Positions 37,109 to 46,388 of a DNA stretch of 64,000 nt are shown here, one piece after another. The notes under the pieces are model-generated. The model did not search any database, was not told the origin of the DNA, and saw nothing but the letters and a program-made list of their open reading frames with translations. Source of the stretch: Symbiodinium natans (taxonomy: Eukaryota > Sar > Dinophyceae > Suessiales > Symbiodiniaceae); the NCBI GenBank assembly GCA_905221605.1, contig CAJNDS010001180.1, positions 723,225 through 787,224 on the forward strand, in the 5' to 3' direction. Made by a program: the position numbers and the translations under genes. Numbering within the stretch: position 1 is the first letter of the stretch; each line of letters begins with the position of its first letter.

Positions 37109-37444
37109 CATTGTTCTAATGGTTCTCCCCACACGATCCATAGCTAACGTAGTTTCAAGGTTTTTTCCACGAAATTTTGCAAAAGCACTTTCCGAACGAA
37201 AATGACCATGTCGGTTGTAGAAACGCGATCACAACAACTCGTGCGCGAAAGTTAAGAAGCGTGCGCGACGCATTCCCCTCCCCTGGGTTTTTGGACTTCC
37301 CACATGATCCATAGCTAACGGCTAACGTAGTTTCAACGATTCTTCACAAAATGTTGCCCAAAACCTTTCCGAATGAAAATAAAAACTTTTGTTGTAGAAA
37401 CGCGATCGCAGCAAGTCGTGCGCGAAACCTAAGAAGCGCGCGCG
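37109..37444. mobile_element. Putative small inserted element made of two tandem ~175-bp units
   Basis: Two related halves each carry gatccatagctaacg, gtagtttcaa, gttgtagaaacgcgatc and gtgcgcgaaa. The element sits inside the block that is uninterrupted at 34190, and is bordered on both sides by gcacaag (37102-37108 and 37445-37451), which looks like a 7-bp target-site duplication. No coding capacity and no terminal inverted repeat seen, so its mobility class is unknown. Confidence 0.5.
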
Positions 37445-38125
37445 GCACAAGTGTTGCAGTGAGCATGGCAAGCAGAATTACCCGAGCTCACCAGAGCATG
37501 CGATGTCGGTTGGACGTCTGAGCTCGGCAGCTTTTGCAGCTCCAGACACCCGTCAGGAACTTGCAGAGGCATAGGTTTCGGCTTTGCTTGGCGCTCAGCC
37601 TTTGCTTCTGAAGTTCCTGAAGTTCTGAGAGTGCTGCAGCTCATGGCTTTCACGCTGTGCTTCGCGAGCGTGCCTTCGGCATGCAAGGGATGTTCACAGA
37701 GCACAGCTGTCACGTTGCCTGGGGCAGTGCCTCAGCGCGCTTTCGTAACTCCATTGACTCTATTGACAATCACAATCACAAGGCCAAGCTCACATCTTCC
37801 TTCGATTCGGTGACTGTGAAGGCGTTCCAGGACCGCCATTCAGACGCCGCAGCATGTGCCCAGTCTGGAACTCTTTCCACCGTCACAGCCATCACAGCCA
37901 TCTTGCGTGTATGTGTTCGTGAATTCACATCTTCTTTCACTCCCTTCTTCACGAATAAACGAACGCAAGCATTCACTTCGTTCATTACGCTCACTTCATT
38001 CGCTTTTCTGCTTCCATTTCGTTCATGCGCTTCGCGAATTCACGCCCCCACAAAGAGCCCCCAATTATAATATTAATGTAGGGCGCGCGTATTCACTTGC
38101 CCCTATATTACTATTTTATTGACAG

Positions 38126-38785
38126 TCACAAGTCCAAGGCGTCATCTTTTGATGCAATGGGTTCCGAAGGCAGTGCAGAGAGCAATAGTGGCCTGTCGAA
38201 CGTGGGGCTTCGAGCATCAGAGCCCTCAGCGGTGTATTGACTTCCCCCTTCTTCAGTCCGCACGCTCTTGCTGAAAGGTTTTTCGCAGCGGAGCCCTTGG
38301 CAAAAGCATGGGAAGCCATCATGGGAAGCCATCATGAAGCCCGTCACCGGCCTCAACCGTATGGCTCCAATCGAGACACAAGCAAGCTCGTGAGGAGTCT
38401 CTGTTCAGCTTCTTTTGTCGGTTCGGTCGCGGCTTGATCCGGAGCCTTCACCTTTCCATTGCTTTCAGCAATCCGAGCTGTACAGCCCTTCGGCTGGGCT
38501 TTACTCGACTAAGATGGTCCGTGTACGATACTGTAGCAGTAGGCTGTAGAAACTATAGACAGTAGGCTGTAGACACTATAGACTGTAGGCTGTAGCAGCG
38601 CAATTTGCAGGGTCGAGCATCGTCATGGCCGGTCCTTAATGCGTTCGACCGTGAGCTGTTGTCTCAGAGCGCTTCCCTATTCAGGGTTCCAGAGGGTTCC
38701 GAAGGTGCTAGGATACCGCTAGGAAACGGAGCAGCAGTCGCAACAGGTCCCCGAGCCTTTCGGACTTGACACCGTTGGTAACCGC
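38126..38785. other. Non-coding stretch with a 23-bp tandem repeat
   Basis: Starts with a diverged modular-repeat core (tcacaagtccaaggcgtcat). From 38530 to 38598 the 23-bp unit gtaggctgtagaaactatag-aca is repeated about 2.6 times. No gene. Confidence 0.5.
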
Positions 38786-38859
38786 TTGGACTGCTGGGTC
38801 TTCCTCAAAGTCCCTCCTAGTTCATCGCATGTACCCGGCCGTGTGTCGACATTGACGGA

Positions 38860-39497
38860 AGCAGCAGTACTGCCACAGGAGCAGGAATGTAGAAGTTGTA
38901 GAAGGGATGCCGCCTTTGCTTTCTTCTCAGGACTAGTGCGACAAGCACCTTTTCCAGAATCCTATGTTCACCTTGCTGGTCTTATGTTCCCCACAGCCAG
39001 TGCCAGCATATCGGTGGAATGCATGGAGACAGCTCTACGCTTCGGAGCATTCGCTTCTTTCGTAAAGGCCGTTCTGGGATTCATGCCTCGAGCAGAGGTG
39101 TCAAGGTGATTTTGAGCGGGCACTCGCTCGGTGTAAACGTTGCCCGGGCAGTAGCAGGCTACTTGGAGCGCATGGGCGTGGATGTCTCTGCCATCGTGGC
39201 CTTGGACCCGCGCACCGGTCCAGAAACTCTCTCGCCTTCAGGTTTGCCGCTGGCTGCGACAAGCAGTTTGGTGCGCTGCATCCGCCTACAGGCTCTGCAG
39301 TTGTCATGCCATGCACCCTACGTGCCCTTCATGACAATGCCTCAGCGCATACTTTGCTACAACCATGAGATGCGAGAGACGCCCCAGTAGCCATTGAGAG
39401 TATGAAAATGCTGTCGGGCACCACCCACAACACGCTCGCAAACACCCATTTCTGGGACATTGCATTGGTGGTCAAAGAGGCTATCCAGCCTGTCTGA
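38860..39497 (+). pseudogene. Alpha/beta-hydrolase (lipase/thioesterase-like) gene remnant, copy 3
   Basis: Diverged relative of copies 1 and 2. Frame one holds AFAFFSGLVRQAPFPE, GLMFPTAS and CMETALRFGAFASFVKAVLG to AEVSR, then TGA at about 39107. Frame two, starting around 39100, holds VKVILSGHSLGVNVARAVAG, IVALDPRTGPETL and LQALQLSCHAPYVPFMTMPQ, ending at 39390. After another frame change the end reads AIESMKMLSGTTHNTL, then THFWDIALVVKEAIQPV and TGA at 39495. Putative triad: Ser in GHSLG, Asp in LDPRT, His in THFWDI. Since copies 1 and 2 have the same first break, the break may be ancestral. Confidence 0.45.
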
Positions 39498-39703
39498 GAC
39501 AGCGCACGGGGCGGCTTAAAAAGACCAAAGCGGCCACAACGAAGATACCAAAGCACGAAAAAGCGTGTCGATGTCAACGGGCTTTCGAGTTGCGAATCCG
39601 TTTTGTACTTGAACCCAGCTTGGCTATAGGACATCTGAGCGGCAGGCTTGTCGCACATATTATTGAGGCATTAAGGTGATCATCAAGCACGCTTGTTGTG
39701 TAC

Positions 39704-39730
39704 TCCGTAGCCATATATTATATGGCTCAG
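39704..39730 (+). other. Spliced-leader-like sequence with a 19-bp palindrome
   Basis: tccgtagccat (39704-39714) matches eleven bases at the 5' side of the dinoflagellate spliced leader as I remember it, and tggctcag (39723-39730) matches the leader's TGGCTCA. Between them lie eight bases where the leader has two. The result, agccatata-t-tatatggct at 39709-39727, is a perfect palindrome. Could be a relic leader from a reinserted transcript, or chance. Confidence 0.3.
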
Positions 39731-39738
39731 GCCAAGGC

Positions 39739-39836
39739 ATGCACAAGCTCGGCAGGTTTGGACTATGTGAAGGCCGCCAAGTACCTTGCATGCCCACTCT
39801 GTCGCAGGACGGGAACCATCAACTAATGAGCATACC
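39739..39836 (+). pseudogene. Trace of a retrotransposon integrase-type zinc-binding region
   Basis: MHKLGRF followed, one frame over, by LDYVKAAKYLACPLCRRTGT and a stop at 39834. The pattern H-K-x-L-G, a short gap, then AAK-x-L-x-CP-x-C resembles the HHCC region ahead of the integrase core in copia-type elements. Only about thirty residues and a frame change remain, so this is tentative. Confidence 0.25.
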
Positions 39837-39839
39837 TGT

Positions 39840-40607
39840 AGAACCAGAACAACAATCAGGAACCAAGAAATCGCGAAATAAACGAAACAATGCGGCTATT
39901 GTTTCTTACAAGAACAATAACAATATCAGCATCAATTATAATGAATCTGAATCATAAGCATGTGCTCAGTATCGAAGATGCAGGAAGACAGATCAAGCTC
40001 AATATTGCAAATGCAAAGCCCAGAATCACCCCAAACCGCCAACATTGTCGCAAACGCGAAGGCCTCCCCGAACTCACCCGCTCACCCGGGGATTTCCGAA
40101 AGTAGGGGTACCCCTTACAGTATATGCCCTTTGAGGATCCTGTTATGCGGCACCGAGTGAAGCTGCGCATAGTCGCAAAGTTCGACTCTCCAGCATGTAC
40201 TTTTCGCTAGGCGAGAGCAGAGAGCGGTGTTCAATTTACGTATCGAGGGAGGCTTGTGCAATCGCGGAGGACAGCAGAGAAAGAGAGTTGAAGGAGTTGG
40301 AGCACAGAGCTGCCGCCAAAGGCTTCGAGGCTGCTGCTGAGCTCAGCCAAGAGCTGGCCTCAGACATCCCCTGAACACCACGCAAAAACAAATTGCGGTA
40401 GACAAGACTTGTGTCAGAACGCTGCAGAGAGTCGCGCAGCGGCACAGCGGCCAGTGACTTAGAAAAAAACCTAGCGGACCTGGCGTGCGGAGTAGTGAAT
40501 CGTTGCCGTATGTTGCCATCTGGCTCTGGCCTTTTGTTCAGATTTTTTCGATAGGCTCTCAACAGCATGCAACCGGAGGCATCGCTCCCACATCGAGTGT
40601 AGTGGCA
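39840..40607. other. Upstream region of the metal ATPase gene
   Basis: No separate gene seen. Purine-rich near 39850-39950. An in-frame open stretch extends upstream of the ATPase ATG to 40485 without another ATG codon, so a spliced upstream exon or a longer 5' leader is possible. Confidence 0.4.
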
Positions 40608-43208
40608 ATGCGGATGGCTGGCCCCATGGATCTTGCTCCGGAGAGTAACCCCCAAGATGCCGCTGAGATGCCGGGCACACCGCAAATTCCGCAAACCTAT
40701 GGCCAGCTCAGCCCAGGGGGGAATCCCTTCAGCCCCTTCCGCAGCCGCAGAACAGCGTTTGTGTGCATGCCAGTGCCGACCACAGAGGCAGCAGAGGCAG
40801 CGGAGGAAGCAGAGGCAGCAGAGGCGGAGGAGGTCGCGGACCCCAAAAAGGAGATTCGGGAGCATACTCTTGTGAAATCTCGCTTCAGCGTCCGCAACAT
40901 TTGCTGCGACGCGGAGGTTCGATTAATCGAGCGGGTGGTTAAACCTCTGCCTGGCGTGCAGAACGTGGCAGTGAACAGTTTCCAGAAAGTTTGTATTGTT
41001 GAGCACTGCTCGCCGTGTTGCACGTCTGCGGCGACCATTCTGGCCAAGTTAAACAATGCAGGCTTGGGCGCAGCTCTTCTTGGACAGGGAGGTGACGAGA
41101 TCAGCCCAAAGCTTCACTGCCGTGCGTGGTGCCGGCGCTTTGCCCGCCCCATCGTGGTGCTGAGCACTGCCTTGTGCATGCTTGCAAGCGGTCTTCTTCA
41201 GAGTGTGGGCCTGGATGGCCGAAGCCTGGAAATCGTGGCGGTTTGCATCGGACTGCCCGGCATTCTGTGGGAAGCCATCAGGGGCATGAGGCAGCTTCAA
41301 CTCGATGTCACTTCACTCGTCTCACTTTCAGTCTTCGCTGCTGGCTGGCATGGCGAGGTTTTTGATGCAGGCCTAGTAGTGCTCTTATTTAACCTGGCCA
41401 AGATCATTGAAGCGGCAGCCTTCCGTCACGTCAGAAGGTCACTGCGCGCAGTCATGCAACTCCAGACGGTCCAGACAGTCCAGCTGGCAAGAAGGCAGAT
41501 TTCGGACTTGCAGTGTGGGGATGTGATCACACTACGACCCGGAGAGCAATGCCCGGCCGAGGGCTGTGTTCTTGCCGGCCTCGCATCTTGCTCAGAGGCT
41601 GCCATGACGGGTGAGGCGACGCCGCACGAGAAGGGCAAAGGCGCAGAGATCTCTTCGGGAACTTTGGTTCTCAATGGTTATCTAGAAGTCGAGCTCAGGA
41701 AGCAGCCCTCCGAGTCGCGGATGTCTGAAATTGAAGGCAAGGTGCAGGAGGCGCAGGCCAAGCGCACTCAGAGGCAAATGATGATCAGCAGATTCTCACA
41801 GAAGTGGACCCCAGCAGTTCTGATAGCAGCGCTCCTGACCGCGTCGATGCCCGCGATCCTGGGCGGTGACTATGCTGAATGGCGGCACAGAGCCATTGTG
41901 CTTCTGCTTATAGCCTGTCCTTGCGCCATCGTCATCGGCGCGCCGCTGGCAACCACTTGTGCAATCGCGGCAGCAGCCGCGCACGGCGTGCTGATCAAGC
42001 GGCCTGACACGGTGGAGCGCTTGCCAGCAGTAGCCACAGTGGCTATGGACAAGACCGGTACGCTTACCAAAGGTGAGATGGCAGTTCTACATGTGCAAGC
42101 CCTGAGCAGCTCGAAGGACAAGTGGGAAGAGCAGGAGGCACTGAAGCTGGCTGCTGCTTTGGAGATGAAGTCTGCGCACCCCATTGCTGCTGCCATCGTC
42201 TCAAGGGCTTTGGGCCATGTCGCTGATGCCTATGGCTCCGACCTGGCCATTGTGAAGAAGGTTCGCAACCTGCCAGGCGTGGGCATCCAAGGCCATCTGT
42301 CCTTGGGCGCTCAAGAGCACACGGTCCTTCTTGGAAGTGGCAAGGCCTTGGAGCTGGACCTGGTGAGTGAGTCCAAAGAGTCCAAAGAGTCCAGAGCAGA
42401 GTTCGCAGCTTTTGAAGAGATGCACCCGAACGACACCACGGTGGCCCTGATCATTGATGGCAAACTACAGTACGGGCTTTCTTTGAATGACACGCTGCGG
42501 CCCGATGCCGTCAGATTTGTCGAAGAGCTACATGGGTTGCAACTGAGGCCATACATCTTGACTGGAGATTCTGAGACGGCGGCCATGCACGTTGCTGGCC
42601 TTGTCGGCCTTGATCCAGGGCTCTGTTGCTTTTCCATGGCTCCCGAGGAGAAGACGGAGTGGGTTGAGACTCAGCAGGCGGCCAACAGAAAGACACTCAT
42701 GTTGCTGGGCCATTGTTGAGAGTCATCTTACATCTTTATGAGCACTTATTAAGACCCAATAAGGAACAACAAAGATACACATATTTCAAAAATAAGCAAC
42801 CCCTATGAAGAATGGTGCAGGTTGGGGGATGGCATCAACGATGCCACGGCTCTTGCGGTGGCCAGCGTGGGCGTTGCAGTTGGCGAGACTGGCGCTGCTC
42901 TTGCCGCACAGTCGGCAGATGTCGTCTTGCTAACAGACAAGTTGCACAAGCTCTCACAGTGCATCCGCATGTGCAGGTATGCTGTTCGTATTGAAAGGTT
43001 GAGTATCGCGATCCCTTGTTGCCTCAAATTTGTGCAAGGAATCGCAGCCTTTTATGGTGAGCTTGACCTGTGGATGGCAGTTCTCGCAGATTCAGGCACA
43101 CTCATTTTTGTCTTGGTCTTAGGGATGTCCATTCTGTCCTCCCGATTTTGGAGCCCTGAAGTCGGTGGCAAAGCCACAGGGCGGAAGGGGTATGAAGAGC
43201 TAGTTTAG
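40608..43208 (+). CDS. P1B-type heavy-metal-transporting ATPase (Zn/Cd/Pb class), two exons
   Basis: ATP-driven export or sequestration of Zn2+/Cd2+/Pb2+ across a membrane. The open frame runs from 40485 but its first ATG is at 40608, giving about 830 residues. In order, numbered from codon 40485: metal-binding domain with NICCDAE (about 136-142), the CCxxE type of plant HMA2/HMA4; TGEA of the actuator domain (375); CPC metal-site motif (478-480); DKTGT phosphorylation site (D522); SAHP of the nucleotide domain (563-566); TGDS (693). The frame stops at 42719 just before the hinge motif and resumes at 42822 with GDGINDATALA, then ends with two membrane helices containing LADSG, the metal-ligand Asp known from ZntA. 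The gap of about 110 AT-rich bases is best read as an intron. All catalytic motifs are present, so activity is likely. Regulation is not visible. Confidence 0.85.
42712..42820 (+). other. Short intron splitting the GDGIND motif of the ATPase
   Basis: AT-rich, about 105-110 bp, with in-frame stops. The acceptor side is ggtgcag at 42820. The donor side is unclear: keeping the frame requires the exon to end near ttgct or ttgctggg, with no GT there. Dinoflagellate introns often use GC or GA donors, but none fits cleanly, so exact borders are unresolved. Joining gives MLL(L)GDGIND as expected for the family. Confidence 0.6.
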
Positions 43209-43286
43209 TCTTAAGGGCGCCTCTTCAAGAGAGTGCGGGAACACACTTTTTCATCTTCTAAGGCTAGCTTCTTTTAATCGTCCAAA

Positions 43287-43484
43287 CTGGGCGTTTTTCC
43301 AGATGTCAAGCCCTTTTCTTCACGTGGTTGGACATGCGCTCGAAGTATGAGTGCACGAGGGGTGGGGTCATGCACTGTGAGACTCACAGGCCAGAGCGAA
43401 GCGCAAAGATCTCGCAGCCGCCAGTGTGTGTGCACGTGTCTGTGTCTGTGTCTGTGTCTGTGTCTGTGTCTGTGTGTGTGTGTT
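43287..43484. repeat. 145-bp repeat with a (TGTCTG)n microsatellite tail, copy 1
   Basis: gtttttccag, then ggttggacatgcgctcgaag, ending ctcgcagccgccagtgtgtg, followed by a TG/TGTCTG microsatellite (43425-43484). The same sequence recurs at 44228-44372. It sits just downstream of the ATPase stop and upstream of a small secreted-protein candidate. Confidence 0.8.
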
Positions 43485-43635
43485 CCAGCCGACAACGTCT
43501 TGGCAGCTACTATTGACCTGTTTTCTAGAAGCCTTATCCGGAGGGCGAAGCGAAGACTGCCAGTTAAAGCCTCAGGGAAGCTTTGCTTGCACTTTTGCTT
43601 TTGCCGAGGTTCAAGTTAGCTGGACAAATCTGGCC

Positions 43636-44103
43636 ATGTCGAAGGCGTTTGCAGCAGGATTCGGCGCTGTGGTAGTGCAACTCTTTTCCGGCCTTGCGCC
43701 CGGGCGTGCTTCGTGGGGCTGGACTGTTACATGGACCCTGACAGTGCCAGAAGAAGGTGATTTCACGTGCCAAGAGGGCAGCACTGGCAGCACTTTTACT
43801 GGCACTAAAGGTTTCTCTGGGGATGCCGACTTCACCTGCACTGTGGTGCCCAACTCTGACAAGACGTGTGACGTAAACCGCATCAGAATGAGGTGCTCCG
43901 ATGCAAGTGGAGTGCCGCAAGGTTTCCTTCCTACGGCTGGCAACTGCGTCCAGGATGGTCATGCAGGTAGGAACGTGACCCCTGATGCCCTCTCGTGGTC
44001 TCAACGTCCTGTTTGCACACCTGTTGAACCTGCTGAATCTACTGCAGCGAGCAGAATGGCACCCTTCGCAACGGCAGCTTTTCTGGCTGGGCTGAACTTG
44101 TGA
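43636..44103 (+). CDS. Small secreted-protein candidate, unknown function
   Basis: 155 residues from the ATG at 43636. Residues 3-27 (KAFAAGFGAVVVQLFSGLAP then GRASWG) look like a signal peptide with cleavage after ASWG or earlier. The mature part is rich in Thr, Gly and Cys: VTWTLTVPEEGDFTCQ, then CTVVPNSDKTCDVNRIRMRC, GNCVQDGH and PVCTPVEP, with seven cysteines that could pair. The end is hydrophobic (APFATAAFLAGLNL), like a GPI-anchor signal, so an extracellular surface protein is plausible. No family recognised. The open frame continues upstream through the microsatellite, but that part is repeat DNA and not a believable N-terminus. Confidence 0.4.
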   Translation: MSKAFAAGFGAVVVQLFSGLAPGRASWGWTVTWTLTVPEEGDFTCQEGSTGSTFTGTKGFSGDADFTCTVVPNSDKTCDVNRIRMRCSDASGVPQGFLPTAGNCVQDGHAGRNVTPDALSWSQRPVCTPVEPAESTAASRMAPFATAAFLAGLNL

Positions 44104-44227
44104 GAATCTTTTTGAGCATCATGCGACATTCAGTTTTCGGGGCATGCTGCTCAAAGCAGTGTGCCGGCGTCTTAGCATATTTTTAAGGCTTTGGGGGATC
44201 TTCAGGCTATGGAGCGTTAAGCGCCCA

Positions 44228-44408
44228 AGCGTTTTTCCAAGAGTCCAAGCCTATAATTTTCATGTGGCTGGACATGCGCTCGAAGTATGAGTGCACGAGG
44301 GGTGGGGTCATGCACTGTGAGACTCACAGGCCAGAGCGAAGCGCAAAGATCTCGCAGCCGCCAGTGTGTGCACGTGTGCGCGCGAGCGCGCGCGCGCGCG
44401 CGCGCGCG
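44228..44408. repeat. 145-bp repeat with a (GC)n microsatellite tail, copy 2
   Basis: Almost identical to 43287-43432 over its right 110 bp. The tail is (GC)n at about 44378-44408, an alternating purine-pyrimidine tract prone to Z-DNA, then GT- and GGGT-rich repeats to about 44505. The tail type thus differs between the two copies although the body is the same. Confidence 0.8.
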
Positions 44409-45007
44409 TACGTCTGTGCATTTGTCGTGTGTTTCGTGTTGCGTGTTGCGCGCTGCACGCGCGGGCGGGCGGGTGGGTGGGTGGGTCTGTCTGTCTGTGT
44501 GTGTTGGTTCTCCTGAAGCCAGGACACAACGGGAGGTGAGGGGGAACTTAGCCAAGGAGCGCCTGGGGCCTAGGCTCATGCCAGGTGTCATGTGCGGGAC
44601 CAGCGGTGCATCCTTTTCATGAACTAAACTGATGGTGCTTGTGGACATCGCACGAACTGTTCACCAAGTTGGATCATGCGTGGGAGGCTCACAGAAGGCA
44701 AGTGATGAGGGTTTAGGGTGTATACAGGAGCTTAGAGTCCAGGAGTTTAGCGGCTCCTTCGGGAGGGTTTAGAGTCTAGCGTTCTCACAATGTCTCCTGT
44801 CCAACTGGGGATTTCCATAAGAGTCCCCTTTTGGGGGGTTCCTACACGACACAGCCGTGCCAGTGAAGTCACGCGCATCAGCTGGAACATACTGTCAAGG
44901 GATGAAGAGACCTTAACACCCAAGGGTACAACCTTAAACCCTAAACCCTAAACCCTAAACCCCAGACAGGCTGCCCTTAAGGGCCCAAGGTGGAAGCCCT
45001 AGATTCT
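44409..45007. other. Non-coding stretch with a CCCTAAA array
   Basis: No gene seen. About four CCCTAAA units at 44936-44963 follow a region with degenerate gtttagg words (44706-44780). Confidence 0.5.
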
Positions 45008-45124
45008 CACGAGGAGCTGCGCGGCTCTTCAGCTCCGAGTTTCGGTTTACTGGAACGGAGAGGGTTTAGGGTTTAGGGTTTAGGGTTTAGGGTTTAGGGC
45101 TGAAGAGCCGCGCATCTCCTCGTG
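45008..45124. repeat. 25-bp inverted repeat enclosing a (TTTAGGG)n array
   Basis: Left arm 45008-45032 (cacgaggagctgcgcggctc then ttcag) and right arm 45100-45124 are reverse complements with one mismatch. The 67-base loop ends in five to six TTTAGGG units (45060-45099). CCCTAAA words lie outside on both sides (44936-44963 and 45189-45207). Confidence 0.9.
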
Positions 45125-45207
45125 TCAGCCATGTCTTGGCGCGGCACTGGCAAGCAACCGCCGGAGGACCCCTGGGGTTTAAACCCCAACCCTAAACCCT
45201 AAACCCC

Positions 45208-46015
45208 TTTTTGTTGTCCGCTTTTATTTCAAGCTGGCATTTTGGCATCTTGGCCCCCAGCGGAAGTTGTTCATTGATTCATGTAAAATACTTTGAATAA
45301 CCGAGGCACCCTTTCCCCCCATGTTCCCTTCCAGTTCTTCCAACTGCAGACCACCGTGTGCGCCCCTCGGGGGAAAGAGAGATCCTGGCAGCGCCCGCTC
45401 CCCAGAATCCAGCAGAGACTCCCGCAAAGAGTCCTGGGGGTCCTTGCCCCAGAAAGTCCCAAAAGAGAGAGTTGCCAGGAATCCACCCAGAACCAAGAAA
45501 ATCCCGCAGTGCGCACCCAAGAACATATCGCAGGAAATCCTGCAGGGTACCCCTGCAGTGCCTACCCTGCATTGAGTGCCTACGTTCAGAATGTCCAAAT
45601 GCTTAGGGTGCAGATGTTCAAAGTAGCTTCATGGCCATTTCCCGTAGATGCCCCCACCCACAATACTACACCTCTAATTGTCGGAGCTTCCAAAAAGTAC
45701 CCCCTATTCTCGGAAGCACCGACATAAGTTTGTTAAGAAGGCATCGCCGGCCTTGTCTTCACCTAGCTTTAGATGCCCGAGACCTTGCCTAAGATTTTTC
45801 TGTGCTTAAGGTCTTGAAGTAGCTGAACACCCAGTGATCCAAGCCCTTAATCTTCTGCATTCAGCCCAGAGAGGCGGGCCATGAAAAAAGGATTTGCCTG
45901 ACCTTGGAGGGGGAGGGGCCAAAGCAGGACCTACATTATGCGCACGACACGAAGAACTCCTTCTCAAAGATCAACACAATCCTGGTAACTTTCGGCATGT
46001 TTTGTGCTAGGCTTA
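45208..46015. other. Non-coding stretch
   Basis: Open frames on both strands at 45224-45727 show no family resemblance, and both strands are equally open, as expected from G/C-rich, stop-poor DNA. Nothing else stood out. Confidence 0.4.
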
Positions 46016-46388
46016 GGAAGGTGCGCCAGTAAGCAAAGCGAAGACGCACCAATAAGCCGAGCAACCTCACATAGTGAGCGAAGATGCACCAATAAGCAAA
46101 ACAACCGCGCATGGCAAGTGAAGACGCGCCAACAAGCAAACAAGCTTATTGCGCGAAGACTATAAGCGAAACAATTGCATATAGTGAGAGCTAAGGCGCG
46201 CCAACAAGCAAAAGCAACTGCGCAGTAAGTGAAGCCACGCCAGTAAGCAAAGCGAAGACGCACCAATAGGCACAACAGCCGCACATAGCAAGCGAAGACG
46301 CACCAATAAGCAAAACAACAGCATATAGATCATATTGCAGTAAGCGAAGACGCACCAAGAAGCAAAGCAACCGCACAATAGTAAATGT
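46016..46388. repeat. Minisatellite of about ten imperfect 40-bp units
   Basis: Units are like gaagacgcaccaataagcaa then aacaaccgcacatagcaagc. Units 2, 3 and 8 are exactly 40 bp; others are 23-52 bp with internal deletions or insertions. On the minus strand this makes a repetitive open frame (LLVRLRFAYW-type), which is a by-product. Confidence 0.85.

Noticed and set aside
40170-40195. tRNA B-box-like word agttcgactctcc
   Set aside because: No matching T-stem, acceptor stem or A box around it.
40236-40865. 209-codon minus-strand frame, Cys/Leu-rich
   Set aside because: Antisense to the start of the ATPase gene, low complexity, no family features.
43426-43635. N-terminal extension of the small secreted protein through the TG microsatellite
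   Set aside because: The extension is Val/Cys runs made by simple sequence and is part of a repeat found again at 44228; the ATG at 43636 opens a signal peptide.
46016-46388. CRISPR-like array
   Set aside because: Units are imperfect, vary from 23 to 52 bp, and there are no unique spacers or cas genes; the genome is eukaryotic in character.
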